DNA of 64,000 nucleotides from JAZUCL01 sp045639125 (GTDB lineage: Bacteria > Bacillota > Clostridia > Oscillospirales > QAMX01): positions 62,001 through 126,000 of the forward strand of contig JAZUCL010000014.1 in assembly GCA_045639125.1 (NCBI GenBank). Direction: 5' to 3'. The notes below the pieces were generated by a model that was given only the letters and a program-made list of their open reading frames with translations, was not told where the DNA came from and searched no databases. The position numbers were made by a program, and so were the translations under genes. How positions within the stretch are numbered: the stretch's first letter is position 1; each line of letters begins with the position of its first letter. Below are positions 7,570 through 16,520 of the stretch, one piece after another.

Positions 7570-8232
7570 TTAGAATACGCAATATGTGTCCATGTACTTT
7601 TCCATTGCCTCGAAAACTTGCGTGTAACCGCCGTCTGATTTAAGATATTCGTATATGTCACGAACATCAATAATGGAGTGTACATGAATACCATACTCTT
7701 TTTCAACTTCCATAATGGCTGTTGTGCCTGCAGTCTGTCCAACCTCGCAACGATTGACGGAGATAAACATATCCGTAACAGTTACATCAGCACAGCCACG
7801 TACAATAGGCATCGTTTCACGAACGGCTGTGCCTGCGGTGATAACGTCCTCAATAATGATTACTTTCTCACCGTCTTGTGGCTTGTATCCAACTATTGAA
7901 CCGCCTTCGCCGTGATCCTTAACCTCTTTGCGATTATAGAAGAATGGCTTGTCAATTCCGTACTTTAAGTACAGTGCAGATGCGGCAGAGTTTGCAAGGG
8001 TGATTCCCTTGTAAGCAGGGCCAAACATTGCATCAAAGTCACCGCCACAGACTTCCATAATCTTTGCGGCATAAAACTCACCGAGTTTTGCACTTTGAGC
8101 ACCGGTTTTATAGTTGCCTGTATTGACAAAATAAGGAGTCTGACGACCGCTTTTTGTCGTAAAGTTTCCAAATCTAAGGACGTCTGCCGACATCATAAAC
8201 TCAATAAACGCTCTCTTTTCAGGTGTAAGCAT
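7570..8232 (-). CDS. pyrE: Orotate phosphoribosyltransferase
   Basis: Fifth step of de novo pyrimidine synthesis: orotate plus PRPP to OMP. 220 residues. The PRPP-binding loop VIIIEDVITAGTAVRE is intact, and the N-terminal RFGNFTTKSGRQTPYFVN and catalytic KEVKDHGEGG loop fit the enzyme. It starts 11 bases after the acyl-CoA synthetase gene and so seems to be the last gene of the oxidoreductase operon, away from pyrF/K/D at about 51-53 kb. Confidence 0.95.
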   Translation of the reverse strand: MLTPEKRAFIEFMMSADVLRFGNFTTKSGRQTPYFVNTGNYKTGAQSAKLGEFYAAKIMEVCGGDFDAMFGPAYKGITLANSAASALYLKYGIDKPFFYNRKEVKDHGEGGSIVGYKPQDGEKVIIIEDVITAGTAVRETMPIVRGCADVTVTDMFISVNRCEVGQTAGTTAIMEVEKEYGIHVHSIIDVRDIYEYLKSDGGYTQVFEAMEKYMDTYCVF

Positions 8233-8243
8233 TGTCTTTTCTC

Positions 8244-9896
8244 CTATTTCTCGTCCTGCTTACGAATATCAACACGGCGGATTTTACCGCTGATAGTCTT
8301 TGGCAGTTCTGTAACAAATTCAATTATACGAGGATACTTGTAAGGTGCTGTCGTATGCTTAACGTGATCTTGCAACTCCTTAACAAGTTCATCGGACGGC
8401 TTATAGTTCTTTGTCAAAACTATTGTAGCCTTTACTATCTGACCACGCTTTGGGTCAGGTACCGCAGTAATTGCCGTTTCAAGTACGGCTGGGTGAGTAA
8501 GTAATGCACTCTCTACCTCAAACGGGCCGATACGATAGCCGGAAGATTTGATAACATCATCATTTCTGCCAATGAACCAAATATAGCCGTCCTCGTCTTT
8601 CCATGCCATATCTCCAGTATGGTAGTATCCACCGTAGAAACTCTTTGCGTTCTTTTCTTCGTTCTTCCAATACTCTACAAACAGACCTGCCGGTCTGCCG
8701 TCTGCTATTGGAATACATATCTCGCCCTCTGCTCCGACTTCACACTCGTCACCGTTTTCGTCTAACAGTTTAATGTTAATCCATGGCATTGGCTTGCCGG
8801 TAGAACCTGCCTTTACTTTTATCCACTTGGGAGTTGCAATCATAACGGGAGTTTCCGTCTGACCAAATCCCTCACGAATTTCAAGTCCTGTAAATTCCTT
8901 CCAACGATTGAACACTTCTGCGTTAAGTGGCTCACCTGCCGTATAGCACGCACGAAGTGATGTTAGGTGGAACTGGGACAAGTCCTCTTTAATGAAGAAA
9001 CGATATATGGTAGGTGGTGCACAGAACGTAGTCAGGTTATGACTTTCAATTTGATGTAACAAGTCAAGAGGCTGGAATCGAGTGCCGTAATCGTATACGA
9101 AAATTGCCGCACCGCATATCCACTGTCCGTAGAGTTTACCCCACGCACACTTTGCCCAACCTGTATCGGCAACTGTCAGGTGCAGATCGTCCTCACGAAG
9201 ATCCTGCCAAAACTTCGCCGTAAGAATATGGCCTAAAGGATATACAAAGTTGTGGGTAACCATACTTGGCATACCACTTGTTCCGCTTGTAAAGTAGCAG
9301 AGCATTATATCCTCATTTTTTGTTGCCATATCCCCTTTTGGACGAGCAAATACGTTACTTGCGTCGTCCATTAGTGCCGTATAATCCAAAAATCCCTCAC
9401 AATTTCCGTCAACTATAAGTTTTTGGACACTGTCTCCTACTGCCTCATTTATGTAGCCGCAAAGTTGCTCATCATATACTGTGACAAGGAGTTTTACCTC
9501 TGCCTTTTCTACACGATACTTAATATCCTTGGCTGTCAACTGATGTGTAGCCGGGATAGCAGTTGCTCCTATTTTGCATAGTGCAAGTATAGTAATCCAA
9601 AACTCAAAACGGCGTTTTAGAGTAAGCATGACTCGGTCACCTTTTTTAATGCCAAGTCCCACTAACGCATTTGCCGCCTTGTCGGAAAGACGTTTTAATT
9701 CACCGAAAGTGAAAGTACGCTCGTCACCTCGGTCATTACACCAAACGAGTGCACGTTTATCGGGAGAAATCTTCGCCCATTCGTCTATAATATCATAGGC
9801 GAAGTTGAAATTCTCCGGCACTTTGATAGTGAAATTTTTCTTAAAGTCCTCATAGGACTCATATTCAGTCCTACAATATTTTTCAATCAATCCCAC
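8244..9896 (-). CDS. AMP-forming acyl-CoA synthetase
   Basis: ANL-superfamily ligase, 550 residues, forming acyl-CoA from a carboxylic acid, ATP and CoA through an acyl-AMP. The P-loop-like YFTSGTSGMPSMV is near residue 205. GFGQTET, YHTGDMA, the hinge GRNDDVIKSSGYRIGPFEVE and the catalytic C-terminal lysine in KTISGKIRR are all present. The closest type is the medium-chain/aryl (AcsM-like) group; the substrate cannot be read from sequence. It is embedded in an operon with a 2-oxoacid:ferredoxin oxidoreductase, which suggests that its acyl-CoA product or substrate is shared with that enzyme (inference). Confidence 0.88.
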   Translation of the reverse strand: MGLIEKYCRTEYESYEDFKKNFTIKVPENFNFAYDIIDEWAKISPDKRALVWCNDRGDERTFTFGELKRLSDKAANALVGLGIKKGDRVMLTLKRRFEFWITILALCKIGATAIPATHQLTAKDIKYRVEKAEVKLLVTVYDEQLCGYINEAVGDSVQKLIVDGNCEGFLDYTALMDDASNVFARPKGDMATKNEDIMLCYFTSGTSGMPSMVTHNFVYPLGHILTAKFWQDLREDDLHLTVADTGWAKCAWGKLYGQWICGAAIFVYDYGTRFQPLDLLHQIESHNLTTFCAPPTIYRFFIKEDLSQFHLTSLRACYTAGEPLNAEVFNRWKEFTGLEIREGFGQTETPVMIATPKWIKVKAGSTGKPMPWINIKLLDENGDECEVGAEGEICIPIADGRPAGLFVEYWKNEEKNAKSFYGGYYHTGDMAWKDEDGYIWFIGRNDDVIKSSGYRIGPFEVESALLTHPAVLETAITAVPDPKRGQIVKATIVLTKNYKPSDELVKELQDHVKHTTAPYKYPRIIEFVTELPKTISGKIRRVDIRKQDEK

Positions 9897-9907
9897 GATA
9901 TTCCTCC

Positions 9908-10462
9908 TCAGATAACGACAATAAGCACTTGGGCAGGTGTACCGCCGATTGCTTTCATGCCGTGGGGATTGCCTGAGTCAAAATACAGGGAATCGCCCTC
10001 ATTGATAGTCAGTTCATTTTCACCTATTATTATTTTGAATGAGCCTGACAAGCAGTAGTGATACTCATGTCCGGTATGTACGTTGACGTGGTACGGCTCG
10101 TCATCTTGTGACGGTGCGATAGTTACGAGAAATGGTGATACCTTTCTATCTGCGAAATTTGCCGCTAAATCTGTATACTTATAAGCACTTGAGCGTTCCA
10201 CTTCCACACCCTTATTCTTTCGAGTAACGCTGTACACATGGAGTTTTGCAATATCACCTGTAATCAGTTCTGAAATGCTGACGTTCAAGGTGTTGGACAT
10301 ATCGTAGAGCACGGAGATTGGAATATCCACTTCTCCCGACTCATATTTTTTATACTCAGCGGCAGGCACACCCATTGCTTCAGCAAGTTCTGCACCTGTC
10401 ATATCTGACAGTTCTCGAATAGCACGCATACGCTCCGCAATTTCTTTGTTGTGGACAGACAT
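9908..10462 (-). CDS. XRE-family regulator with C-terminal cupin domain
   Basis: Likely DNA-binding ligand sensor, 184 residues. The N-terminal helix-turn-helix (residues about 10-62: IRELSDMTGAELAEAMGVPA, VDIPISVLYDMSNTLNV) is joined to a cupin_2 barrel (about 110-184: HTGHEYHYCLSGSFKIIIGE, EGDSLYFDSGNPHGMKAIGG) with candidate metal or ligand residues His, Glu, His. It lies between the oxidoreductase gamma gene and the acyl-CoA synthetase, 11 bases from the latter. By position it probably senses a metabolite of this pathway and controls the operon. AAAGGAG precedes the ATG. Confidence 0.88.
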   Translation of the reverse strand: MSVHNKEIAERMRAIRELSDMTGAELAEAMGVPAAEYKKYESGEVDIPISVLYDMSNTLNVSISELITGDIAKLHVYSVTRKNKGVEVERSSAYKYTDLAANFADRKVSPFLVTIAPSQDDEPYHVNVHTGHEYHYCLSGSFKIIIGENELTINEGDSLYFDSGNPHGMKAIGGTPAQVLIVVI

Positions 10463-10503
10463 AGTCTATGCTCCTTTCAAAACAAAATAGGTCTATATGT
10501 CAC

Positions 10504-10535
10504 TTTGTAAGCAGGGGGTATCCCCTGCTTACAAA
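10504..10535 (-). promoter_or_regulatory. Strong intercistronic hairpin without a U-tract
   Basis: Perfect 14-bp inverted repeat TTTGTAAGCAGGGG/CCCCTGCTTACAAA with a 4-base loop, placed between the gamma-subunit stop and the regulator gene. No T-run follows on either strand, so it is more likely an mRNA-stabilising, processing or partial-attenuation element than a full terminator. Confidence 0.6.
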
Positions 10536-10538
10536 AAT

Positions 10539-11075
10539 TTACATATCCATACCAAGATTTATTGCCTTCATGTTAAGTTCAAACATCTCAGGCTTATTTG
10601 CCGGTACTATCTTCTTCATTGCAGTTTCAATAGTTGCACGGCTGACGAAGTCAAGTTCACGAAGAATTTTGCCTGTCAGTACGATATTTGCAAGTTTTAC
10701 CATGTTATTGTCACGTGCAATAGATGTTGAGGGTACATAGAAAGATGCGATATCGTCACGCTCTGCCTTACGCTCAATCATAGATGAGTCGATAAATGCC
10801 TTACCGCCTGCCTCAAGCATTGGTTCATACTTGTCAAGTGATGGCAAATTCATAACGGCAATAGCGTTTGGCTTTGTGATAACGGGAGAACCGATTGGGC
10901 TGTCGCTGATGGATACGGCAACAGAAGCCGTACCGCCACGCATTTCAGGACCGTAAGAGGGAAGCCATGATACCTCAAGACCCTCCAACATACCTGCATA
11001 CGTCAAAAACTTACCTGCGAACAGTATGCCCTGACCGCCGAAGCCGGCGATGATGATTTTATGATTGATGCTCAT
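10539..11075 (-). CDS. 2-oxoacid:ferredoxin oxidoreductase, gamma subunit
   Basis: Catalytic gamma domain (POR_N-associated fold), 178 residues: GFGGQGILFAGKFL (9-22), PSYGPEMRGGTASVAVSIS and the TGKILRELDF segment are typical of KorC/VorC/IorB-like subunits. It takes part in oxidative decarboxylation of a 2-oxo acid to acyl-CoA, CO2 and reduced ferredoxin, or the reverse. It starts 15 bases after the beta-subunit gene. Confidence 0.9.
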   Translation of the reverse strand: MSINHKIIIAGFGGQGILFAGKFLTYAGMLEGLEVSWLPSYGPEMRGGTASVAVSISDSPIGSPVITKPNAIAVMNLPSLDKYEPMLEAGGKAFIDSSMIERKAERDDIASFYVPSTSIARDNNMVKLANIVLTGKILRELDFVSRATIETAMKKIVPANKPEMFELNMKAINLGMDM

Positions 11076-11090
11076 TTCCGTCTTCCTCCC

Positions 11091-11834
11091 TTATTCCTTT
11101 GTTATGTCCTTGTAGACGCCCATTGGATAGTAGGGCATCATGTTTTCTCTAAGCCAGTCAAGTGCCTTGACAGGAGAAAGACCCCAGTTTGTAGGACAAG
11201 TGGAAAGAACTTCTACGATAGAAAAGCCCTTGCCGTCAAGTTGACACTGGAATGCCTTCTTAATGGCCTTCTTTGCGGCATTGACATTCTTTGGACAGTC
11301 AACAGCAACACGCTCTGCGTATGCTGTACCTGAAAGTGTAGAGAGCATCTCACATACACGAACGGGGTATCCGTTAATCTTTGTATCACGTCCGTAAGGT
11401 GTTGTCTGTGTCACCTGACCGGGAAGTGTGGTAGGTGCCATCTGACCACCTGTCATACCGTAAATTGCGTTGTTGACAAAAATAACGGTGATGTTCTCGC
11501 CTCTTGTAGCAGCGTGTACAGTTTCTGCCGTACCGATTGCCGCCAAGTCACCATCGCCCTGGTATGTAAATACGACAGAGCCTTCAGTAGAACGCTTAAC
11601 ACCTGTTGCGACAGCAGGTGCACGGCCGTGTGCCGCCTCAATCATATCACAGTTGAAATAATCGTATGCCATAACGCTGCAACCAACAGGTGCGACACCT
11701 ATTGTCTTGCCCTCGATGCCTAACTCGTCAATAACCTCAGCAACAAGACGATGGATAATGCCGTGGGTACAACCAGGGCAATAGTGGGTTGGTACATCGC
11801 ACAGTGCATGGGGTCTGTCAAATACTACGCTCAT
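11091..11834 (-). CDS. 2-oxoacid:ferredoxin oxidoreductase, beta subunit (TPP-binding)
   Basis: Thiamine-pyrophosphate-binding subunit, 247 residues. CPGCTHG (about 19-25) opens the domain, and the TPP motif GDGDLAAIGTAETVHA ends in VNNAIYGMTGGQMAPTT. Homologues are annotated KorB or VorA. No pyruvate-type fusion is present, unlike the single-chain PFOR at about 25-28 kb. The exact 2-oxo acid (2-oxoglutarate, branched-chain or aryl) cannot be decided here. Confidence 0.92.
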   Translation of the reverse strand: MSVVFDRPHALCDVPTHYCPGCTHGIIHRLVAEVIDELGIEGKTIGVAPVGCSVMAYDYFNCDMIEAAHGRAPAVATGVKRSTEGSVVFTYQGDGDLAAIGTAETVHAATRGENITVIFVNNAIYGMTGGQMAPTTLPGQVTQTTPYGRDTKINGYPVRVCEMLSTLSGTAYAERVAVDCPKNVNAAKKAIKKAFQCQLDGKGFSIVEVLSTCPTNWGLSPVKALDWLRENMMPYYPMGVYKDITKE

Positions 11835-11860
11835 ATCTAAAACCTAACCTTTCATAAGTC

Positions 11861-12919
11861 TTACAAATTGTTGGCTTCACGGAGTTTTGCAACAATTTCT
11901 TCAGGGGTGATAACGATACCGCCTGTGCGGTTAGCAAGAAGTACAGGACGTGCACATTCGATAGCAAGGCGAACATCATCAATCATCTGTCCCATGCTAT
12001 GCTCAACTGCAACAAATGCCTTTGCAGTAGGTACTTTTGCCTTGAGTGCTTTCTCAGGGAACGGCCACAGGGTGATGGGACGAATCATACCAACTTTCAA
12101 GCCCTCTGCTCGTGCTTCTGCGATAGCATTCTTACAGATACGAGCAGTTGTGCCGTAAGCGACAATTACAATATCTGCATCGTCTAACATATACTCTTCC
12201 CAACGAGCCTCATGTTCCTTAATGTATGCGTAACGCTCATAGCGTTCCATAACAGTCTTTTCAAGAATTTCAGGCTTTAAGTAGAGAGAGTTTACAATAT
12301 TATGTTCTCTTTCAAGTTTTGTACCGTTTGTTGCCCATGTTTTTGGTGGCAATTCACGAGGAGTATGCTCCTTAAATTCAACAGGCTCCATCATCTGACC
12401 TATCATACCATCACCTAAAATCATAGCAGGCATACGATAGATGTCAGCAAGGTCGAATGCATCTTTAACAAGGTCGCACATTTCCTGAATGTTTGCAGGA
12501 GCAAATACGAGAAGTTGGAAGTCACCGTGAGCAAGGCCATGAGTAGCCTGATTATAGTCAGACTGAGCAGGCTGAATACCGCCAAGACCGGGGCCTCCAC
12601 GCACAATGTTAATAATAACGCAAGGGAGATCCGCACCTGCAAGGTAGGAAATACCCTCTGCCTTAAGGGATATACCTGGTGAAGATGAGGAAGTCATAGC
12701 ACGCTGACCGGCCGCTGCTGCACCGTATACCATGTTAATAGCCGCAACTTCGCTCTCTGCCTGAAGATATGTGCCGCCCACCTTGGGCATACGCTTTGCC
12801 ATATATGCGGCAACTTCAGTTTGGGGTGTGATTGGATATCCAAAGAAATTACGACAGCCTGCCTGAATGGCTGCTTCTGCAAGGGCTTCGTTTCCCTTCA
12901 TCAATACTTTCTCTGCCAT
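11861..12919 (-). CDS. 2-oxoacid:ferredoxin oxidoreductase, alpha subunit
   Basis: Alpha subunit, 352 residues, with the pyrimidine-binding domain first (GNEALAEAAIQAGCRNFFGY, PITPQTEVAAYM) and the transketolase-C-like domain last (VIVAYGTTARICKNA, EHSMGQMIDDVR). SSSSPGISLKAEGISYLAG and GPGLGGIQPAQSDYNQ are characteristic of VorB/KorA. It lacks a fused gamma domain, consistent with the separate gamma gene in the same operon. Confidence 0.92.
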   Translation of the reverse strand: MAEKVLMKGNEALAEAAIQAGCRNFFGYPITPQTEVAAYMAKRMPKVGGTYLQAESEVAAINMVYGAAAAGQRAMTSSSSPGISLKAEGISYLAGADLPCVIINIVRGGPGLGGIQPAQSDYNQATHGLAHGDFQLLVFAPANIQEMCDLVKDAFDLADIYRMPAMILGDGMIGQMMEPVEFKEHTPRELPPKTWATNGTKLEREHNIVNSLYLKPEILEKTVMERYERYAYIKEHEARWEEYMLDDADIVIVAYGTTARICKNAIAEARAEGLKVGMIRPITLWPFPEKALKAKVPTAKAFVAVEHSMGQMIDDVRLAIECARPVLLANRTGGIVITPEEIVAKLREANNL

Positions 12920-12931
12920 AATATTACCTCC

Positions 12932-13138
12932 TTACTTCTCTACAACGATTGCCACATCAGGACACATCGTTGCACAGATAGCACAGCCAATGCACTTGTC
13001 GGGGTCTGTACATTCAGCAGCACTGTAACCTTTTTTGTTGAATTTTGTCTTTGACAATTGGATTATCTTCTTGGGGCACACCTCTACACAAAGACCGCAG
13101 CCTTTACAGGTATCCTCCTTAAATGTTACCTTTGCCAT
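12932..13138 (-). CDS. 2-oxoacid:ferredoxin oxidoreductase, delta (ferredoxin) subunit
   Basis: 68-residue 2[4Fe-4S] ferredoxin: CKGCGLCVEVCPKK and CIGCAICATMCPDVA give the two C-x2-C-x2-C-x3-C-P clusters. It passes electrons from the TPP centre to free ferredoxin. It lies 12 bases before the alpha gene. TPDKCIGC spacing is standard, and no cysteine is missing. Confidence 0.93.
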   Translation of the reverse strand: MAKVTFKEDTCKGCGLCVEVCPKKIIQLSKTKFNKKGYSAAECTDPDKCIGCAICATMCPDVAIVVEK

Positions 13139-13165
13139 TTCTATATTCCTCCATTTCGAATAAAA

Positions 13166-13837
13166 TCAGAATATCTGCCATGCTTCTTTCGTATAAATAT
13201 CAATCGCCCACGGTTTTGCCTCTGTCTTAGTAAACGGAATATCTCGTCTATGTGACGTAGCAAGAAGCGGTAAAGACGTGGTGCGACAAACATCATTTGC
13301 AAAGGGCAAGGATTTTTCAATAGTTTCCTCTGTCGTTTCCTTACCTAAGTTTGAGTTATTTACAACGCCTGTAAACGAAAGGCGTGATGCCGCCTCTATT
13401 TCCGCCATAATTCCCTGTATCTCTTTGGCACTTTGAGTCAAATAGCGGTAGGCATTGATTACCAAAATCATATCATAGCCTGCATTTTCAAGACGCTGTG
13501 CGTACTGTCCCAATGCAATAGCACCTGCATCGTCACCTCCAACATCAATAACGACACGGGCATCTTGGTGCGTGAAAATAGACTGAACCGTAGCAGGAAG
13601 TGACGGTAAATCCACGTTTGTATTTGCAAACTCCGGTGAAATCAACTCAACTCCTGCTTTTGCAAGAATGTCCTCGCTGTCTTTCGTGCGAAAATATGGG
13701 TTTACAGTATCCACATCGCACAAAATCACTCTATCATACTGTTTGCGGAGATTAAGTGCGTAATTTACCGCCAAATTCGTCTTTCCGCTGCCGTAATGGC
13801 CCGCAAAAATCGTAATTCGTTTGTCGGTTTTGAGCAT
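13166..13837 (-). CDS. P-loop ATPase of the ParA/MinD/CobQ-like class
   Basis: 223 residues. Walker A GHYGSGKTN (14-22), then CDVDTVNPYFR, and DVGGDDAGAIALG as a Walker B-like region. TGVVNNSNLG resembles the NxxD/guanine-site region of SIMIBI GTPases/ATPases. It is the first gene of the oxidoreductase operon (28 bases before the ferredoxin subunit). Possible roles are cofactor or cluster insertion or an accessory maturation function; none is demonstrated. A GAAAGAGG site precedes the ATG. Confidence 0.75.
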   Translation of the reverse strand: MLKTDKRITIFAGHYGSGKTNLAVNYALNLRKQYDRVILCDVDTVNPYFRTKDSEDILAKAGVELISPEFANTNVDLPSLPATVQSIFTHQDARVVIDVGGDDAGAIALGQYAQRLENAGYDMILVINAYRYLTQSAKEIQGIMAEIEAASRLSFTGVVNNSNLGKETTEETIEKSLPFANDVCRTTSLPLLATSHRRDIPFTKTEAKPWAIDIYTKEAWQIF

Positions 13838-13881
13838 TTGTCTACCTCTTTCTCACGAAAATGTGTCTTATTAAAACTGCG

Positions 13882-13920
13882 AAAACAGACTGTCGCTACC
13901 AAAGTCCGACAGTCTGTTTT
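13882..13920 (-). terminator. Terminator of the PPi-phosphofructokinase gene
   Basis: Perfect 14-bp stem AAAACAGACTGTCG/CGACAGTCTGTTTT with an 11-base loop, 35 bases after the stop on the minus strand. It lies directly upstream of the P-loop ATPase gene, so any read-through would feed that operon. Confidence 0.85.
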
Positions 13921-13954
13921 GCTCAAAGTCGGACTATAGTAGTCCGTAAAAATC

Positions 13955-15199
13955 TTACGCTTTAACCTTCTTGAGACGAACGAATCTGGGCAAGCCGTTT
14001 TCACGAGGAAGTTGGGTTTCGCCCTGAATGAGAGGAAGTGCATAGTCGATGAATGCCTGTGTCATGCCGTTACCTTCCTCGTTAATCCACTCTATCGGTA
14101 CTTTCTTCTCGGTGTTTGCAACGATGTCAAGGTCAAAGAGTTTGATGTTGCACACATACTTGCCGTCAACATAACTTCTCTCGTAACCAACCATCTTATC
14201 GGTAACACCTGCAACTGCATTCTCAACAGCCGCCTTACCGGAAGCAAAACTTTCCTCAACGTCAGTCTGGGAAGCACAGTGTGCTGCACATCTCTGGAGC
14301 AGAGAAAGTTCGATACCACGAACCTTAGCACCTGTACGCTCCTTAATTACATTAGCAAGATAGGAAGCAAGACCGCCAAGTTGTGCATGACCAAAGGAGT
14401 CCTTTGTCTTGGAAAGGTCAGAGCCGTACTCGGTGATAAACTTGCCATCTTTGTCATGAATACCCTCGGAAACTGCGATGATACACTTCTTCTGTGCAGC
14501 ATAGATACGCTCTACATCTGCAAGGAATTTGTCCATATCGAAGTCAACTTCGGGAAGGTAGATAAGGTCAGGACCACAACCTGTTGCAGATGCAAGACCT
14601 GCAGCAGCGGTAAGCCAACCTGCGTGACGGCCCATGCACTCGATAACGGTAATCATACCTGTATCGTATACACGAGCATCGTGGTAAACTTCCATACAGG
14701 AAGTAGCGATATACTTAGCAGCAGACGCAAAGCCGGGGCAATGGTCAGTTCCTGCAAGGTCGTTGTCAATAGTCTTTGGGATACCCATGATGCGGCACTC
14801 ATATCCGTTTTTAAGCATATACTTGGAAATCTTGTTACAAGTATCCATGGAGTCGTTACCGCCGTTGTAGAAGAAATAACGAACGTCATACTTCTTAAAG
14901 ATTTCTAAAATTCTCTTATAATCGGTTTCGTCTTCTGCACTATCCTTGAGTTTGTAACGGCAAGAACCGAGTGCAGATGAGGGGGTATACTTCATAAATG
15001 CAAGTTCTGTGGGATCTTCCTTACCCATATCAATAAGATTATCATCTAATACGCCCTTGATTCCGTTACAAGCACCAAGTACACGAGTGATATTCTCATT
15101 TTCAAGTGCTGTTTTAATTGCACCGTATGCACTTGCGTTGATTACTGCGGAAGGACCTCCGGACTGTCCGATGATACATGCACCTTTTAACTGACTCAT
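13955..15199 (-). CDS. pfp: Diphosphate (PPi)-type 6-phosphofructokinase
   Basis: 414 residues, a long-type phosphofructokinase. The phosphate-donor site reads GGNDS (113-117) and PKTIDND (141-147): Asn-Asp in place of Asp-Gly and Lys142 in place of Gly, the residues known to block ATP and select PPi. MGRHAGWLTAAAG and the C-terminal half fit the PPi-PFK group found in Clostridia. It would run F6P to F1,6BP reversibly at the cost of PPi instead of ATP. CGGAGG precedes the ATG. It is divergent from the aldolase gene, which acts on its product. Confidence 0.88.
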   Translation of the reverse strand: MSQLKGACIIGQSGGPSAVINASAYGAIKTALENENITRVLGACNGIKGVLDDNLIDMGKEDPTELAFMKYTPSSALGSCRYKLKDSAEDETDYKRILEIFKKYDVRYFFYNGGNDSMDTCNKISKYMLKNGYECRIMGIPKTIDNDLAGTDHCPGFASAAKYIATSCMEVYHDARVYDTGMITVIECMGRHAGWLTAAAGLASATGCGPDLIYLPEVDFDMDKFLADVERIYAAQKKCIIAVSEGIHDKDGKFITEYGSDLSKTKDSFGHAQLGGLASYLANVIKERTGAKVRGIELSLLQRCAAHCASQTDVEESFASGKAAVENAVAGVTDKMVGYERSYVDGKYVCNIKLFDLDIVANTEKKVPIEWINEEGNGMTQAFIDYALPLIQGETQLPRENGLPRFVRLKKVKA

Positions 15200-15541
15200 T
15201 TGAAATGACCTCCGTTTGTTTTTGTTTTTAATTTATATGTCGCACGCTTACACCAAGGGTAAAAAGTATGCTTATGTTTTTAGTATAATATATCACATTT
15301 TCTATAGAAAATCAATTTTTTTCTTTCATTTCGGTTGTTTTACCAAAACAGCCAAAAAATGGCGGTTATTTCTCAACAGTTTGACGTATTTTGTGAAAAA
15401 TCGGCTATTTTGAAAGAAACTATTGCATAAACTCTTGATTTATTTTGAATTTATGGTAAACTATAATACAGAAATCAAAAGTATTCGCCGGTACTATATT
15501 TAAGTACTTTTTGGCAAATCAATTTATAAAGGAGAATCGTT
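15200..15541. other. Divergent intergenic region between pfp and fba
   Basis: AT-rich 342-base region without a credible gene. A TATAAT at 15462-15467 is the likely -10 of the aldolase gene, but no convincing -35 lies at 16-18 bases. A second TATAAT occurs at 15283-15288. An AAAGGAG site precedes fba. No riboswitch or perfect operator was recognised. Confidence 0.5.
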
Positions 15542-16507
15542 ATGGCACTCGTTAACACCACAGAAATGTTCAAGAAAGCATACGACGGCGGCTACGCTAT
15601 CGGTGCTTTCAACGTAAACAACATGGAAATCATTCAGGGTATCACAGAGGCTGCTAAAGAAGAAAATGCACCTCTTATCCTCCAGGTTTCCGCAGGTGCT
15701 CGTAAATACGCAAACCACACCTATCTTGTTAAACTTGTTGAGGCTGCAATTATCGAAACCGATCTTCCAATTGCACTCCACCTTGACCACGGCGACACAT
15801 TTGAACTTTGTAAGTCTTGTATTGACGGCGGTTTCACCTCAGTTATGATTGACGGTAGCCACCATTCTTTTGAGGACAATATCGCTCTTACTAAGCAGGT
15901 TGTTGAGTATGCTCACGCTCACGGCGTAACCGTAGAGGGTGAACTTGGCCGCCTTGCAGGTATCGAGGACGCTGTTAACGTATCTGCTGAAGATGCTTCC
16001 TACACTCGTCCTGAAGAAGTTGAAGAATTCGTTACTAAGACAGGCGTTGACTCTCTTGCTATCGCTATTGGCACAAGCCACGGTGCATACAAGTTTACCG
16101 CTGCTCAGTGCACACGTAACGAAAAGGGCGTTTTGGTTCCTCCTCCCCTTCGTTTCGACATTCTTGAAGAAGTTTCACGCCGTCTCCCCGGCTTCCCCAT
16201 TGTTCTTCACGGTTCTTCTTCCGTTCCTCAGGATTTCGTAAAGATGATCAATGAAAACGGCGGCAAGATGCCCGATGCAGTTGGTATCCCTGAAGAACAA
16301 CTTCGTAAGGCTGCTACCTCTTCCGTTTGTAAGATCAACATCGACTCCGACCTTCGTCTTGCAATGACTGCTTCCATTCGTTCTCACTTCAACGAGCATC
16401 CCGACCACTTCGACCCCAGACAGTATCTCAAGCCCGCTCGTGAGAATATCAAGAACATCGTTCGCCATAAACTTGTCAACGTTCTCGGTTGTAACGGCAA
16501 GGCATAA
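15542..16507 (+). CDS. fba: Class II fructose-bisphosphate aldolase
   Basis: Zinc-dependent cleavage of fructose 1,6-bisphosphate into DHAP and glyceraldehyde 3-phosphate. 321 residues. The zinc-binding HLDHGD (80-85), DGSHHSFEDNI, IGTSHGAYK and LHGSSS motifs are intact. Codon choice is more biased to C-ending codons than in its neighbours, as expected of a highly expressed glycolytic gene. It has an AAAGGAG site and its own terminator. Confidence 0.97.
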   Translation: MALVNTTEMFKKAYDGGYAIGAFNVNNMEIIQGITEAAKEENAPLILQVSAGARKYANHTYLVKLVEAAIIETDLPIALHLDHGDTFELCKSCIDGGFTSVMIDGSHHSFEDNIALTKQVVEYAHAHGVTVEGELGRLAGIEDAVNVSAEDASYTRPEEVEEFVTKTGVDSLAIAIGTSHGAYKFTAAQCTRNEKGVLVPPPLRFDILEEVSRRLPGFPIVLHGSSSVPQDFVKMINENGGKMPDAVGIPEEQLRKAATSSVCKINIDSDLRLAMTASIRSHFNEHPDHFDPRQYLKPARENIKNIVRHKLVNVLGCNGKA

Positions 16508-16520
16508 GTTAAGTAAATAT

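Noticed and set aside
14012..14908. Open frame of 298 codons on the plus strand
   Set aside because: Antisense to the PPi-phosphofructokinase gene, with no ribosome site; a codon-bias shadow.
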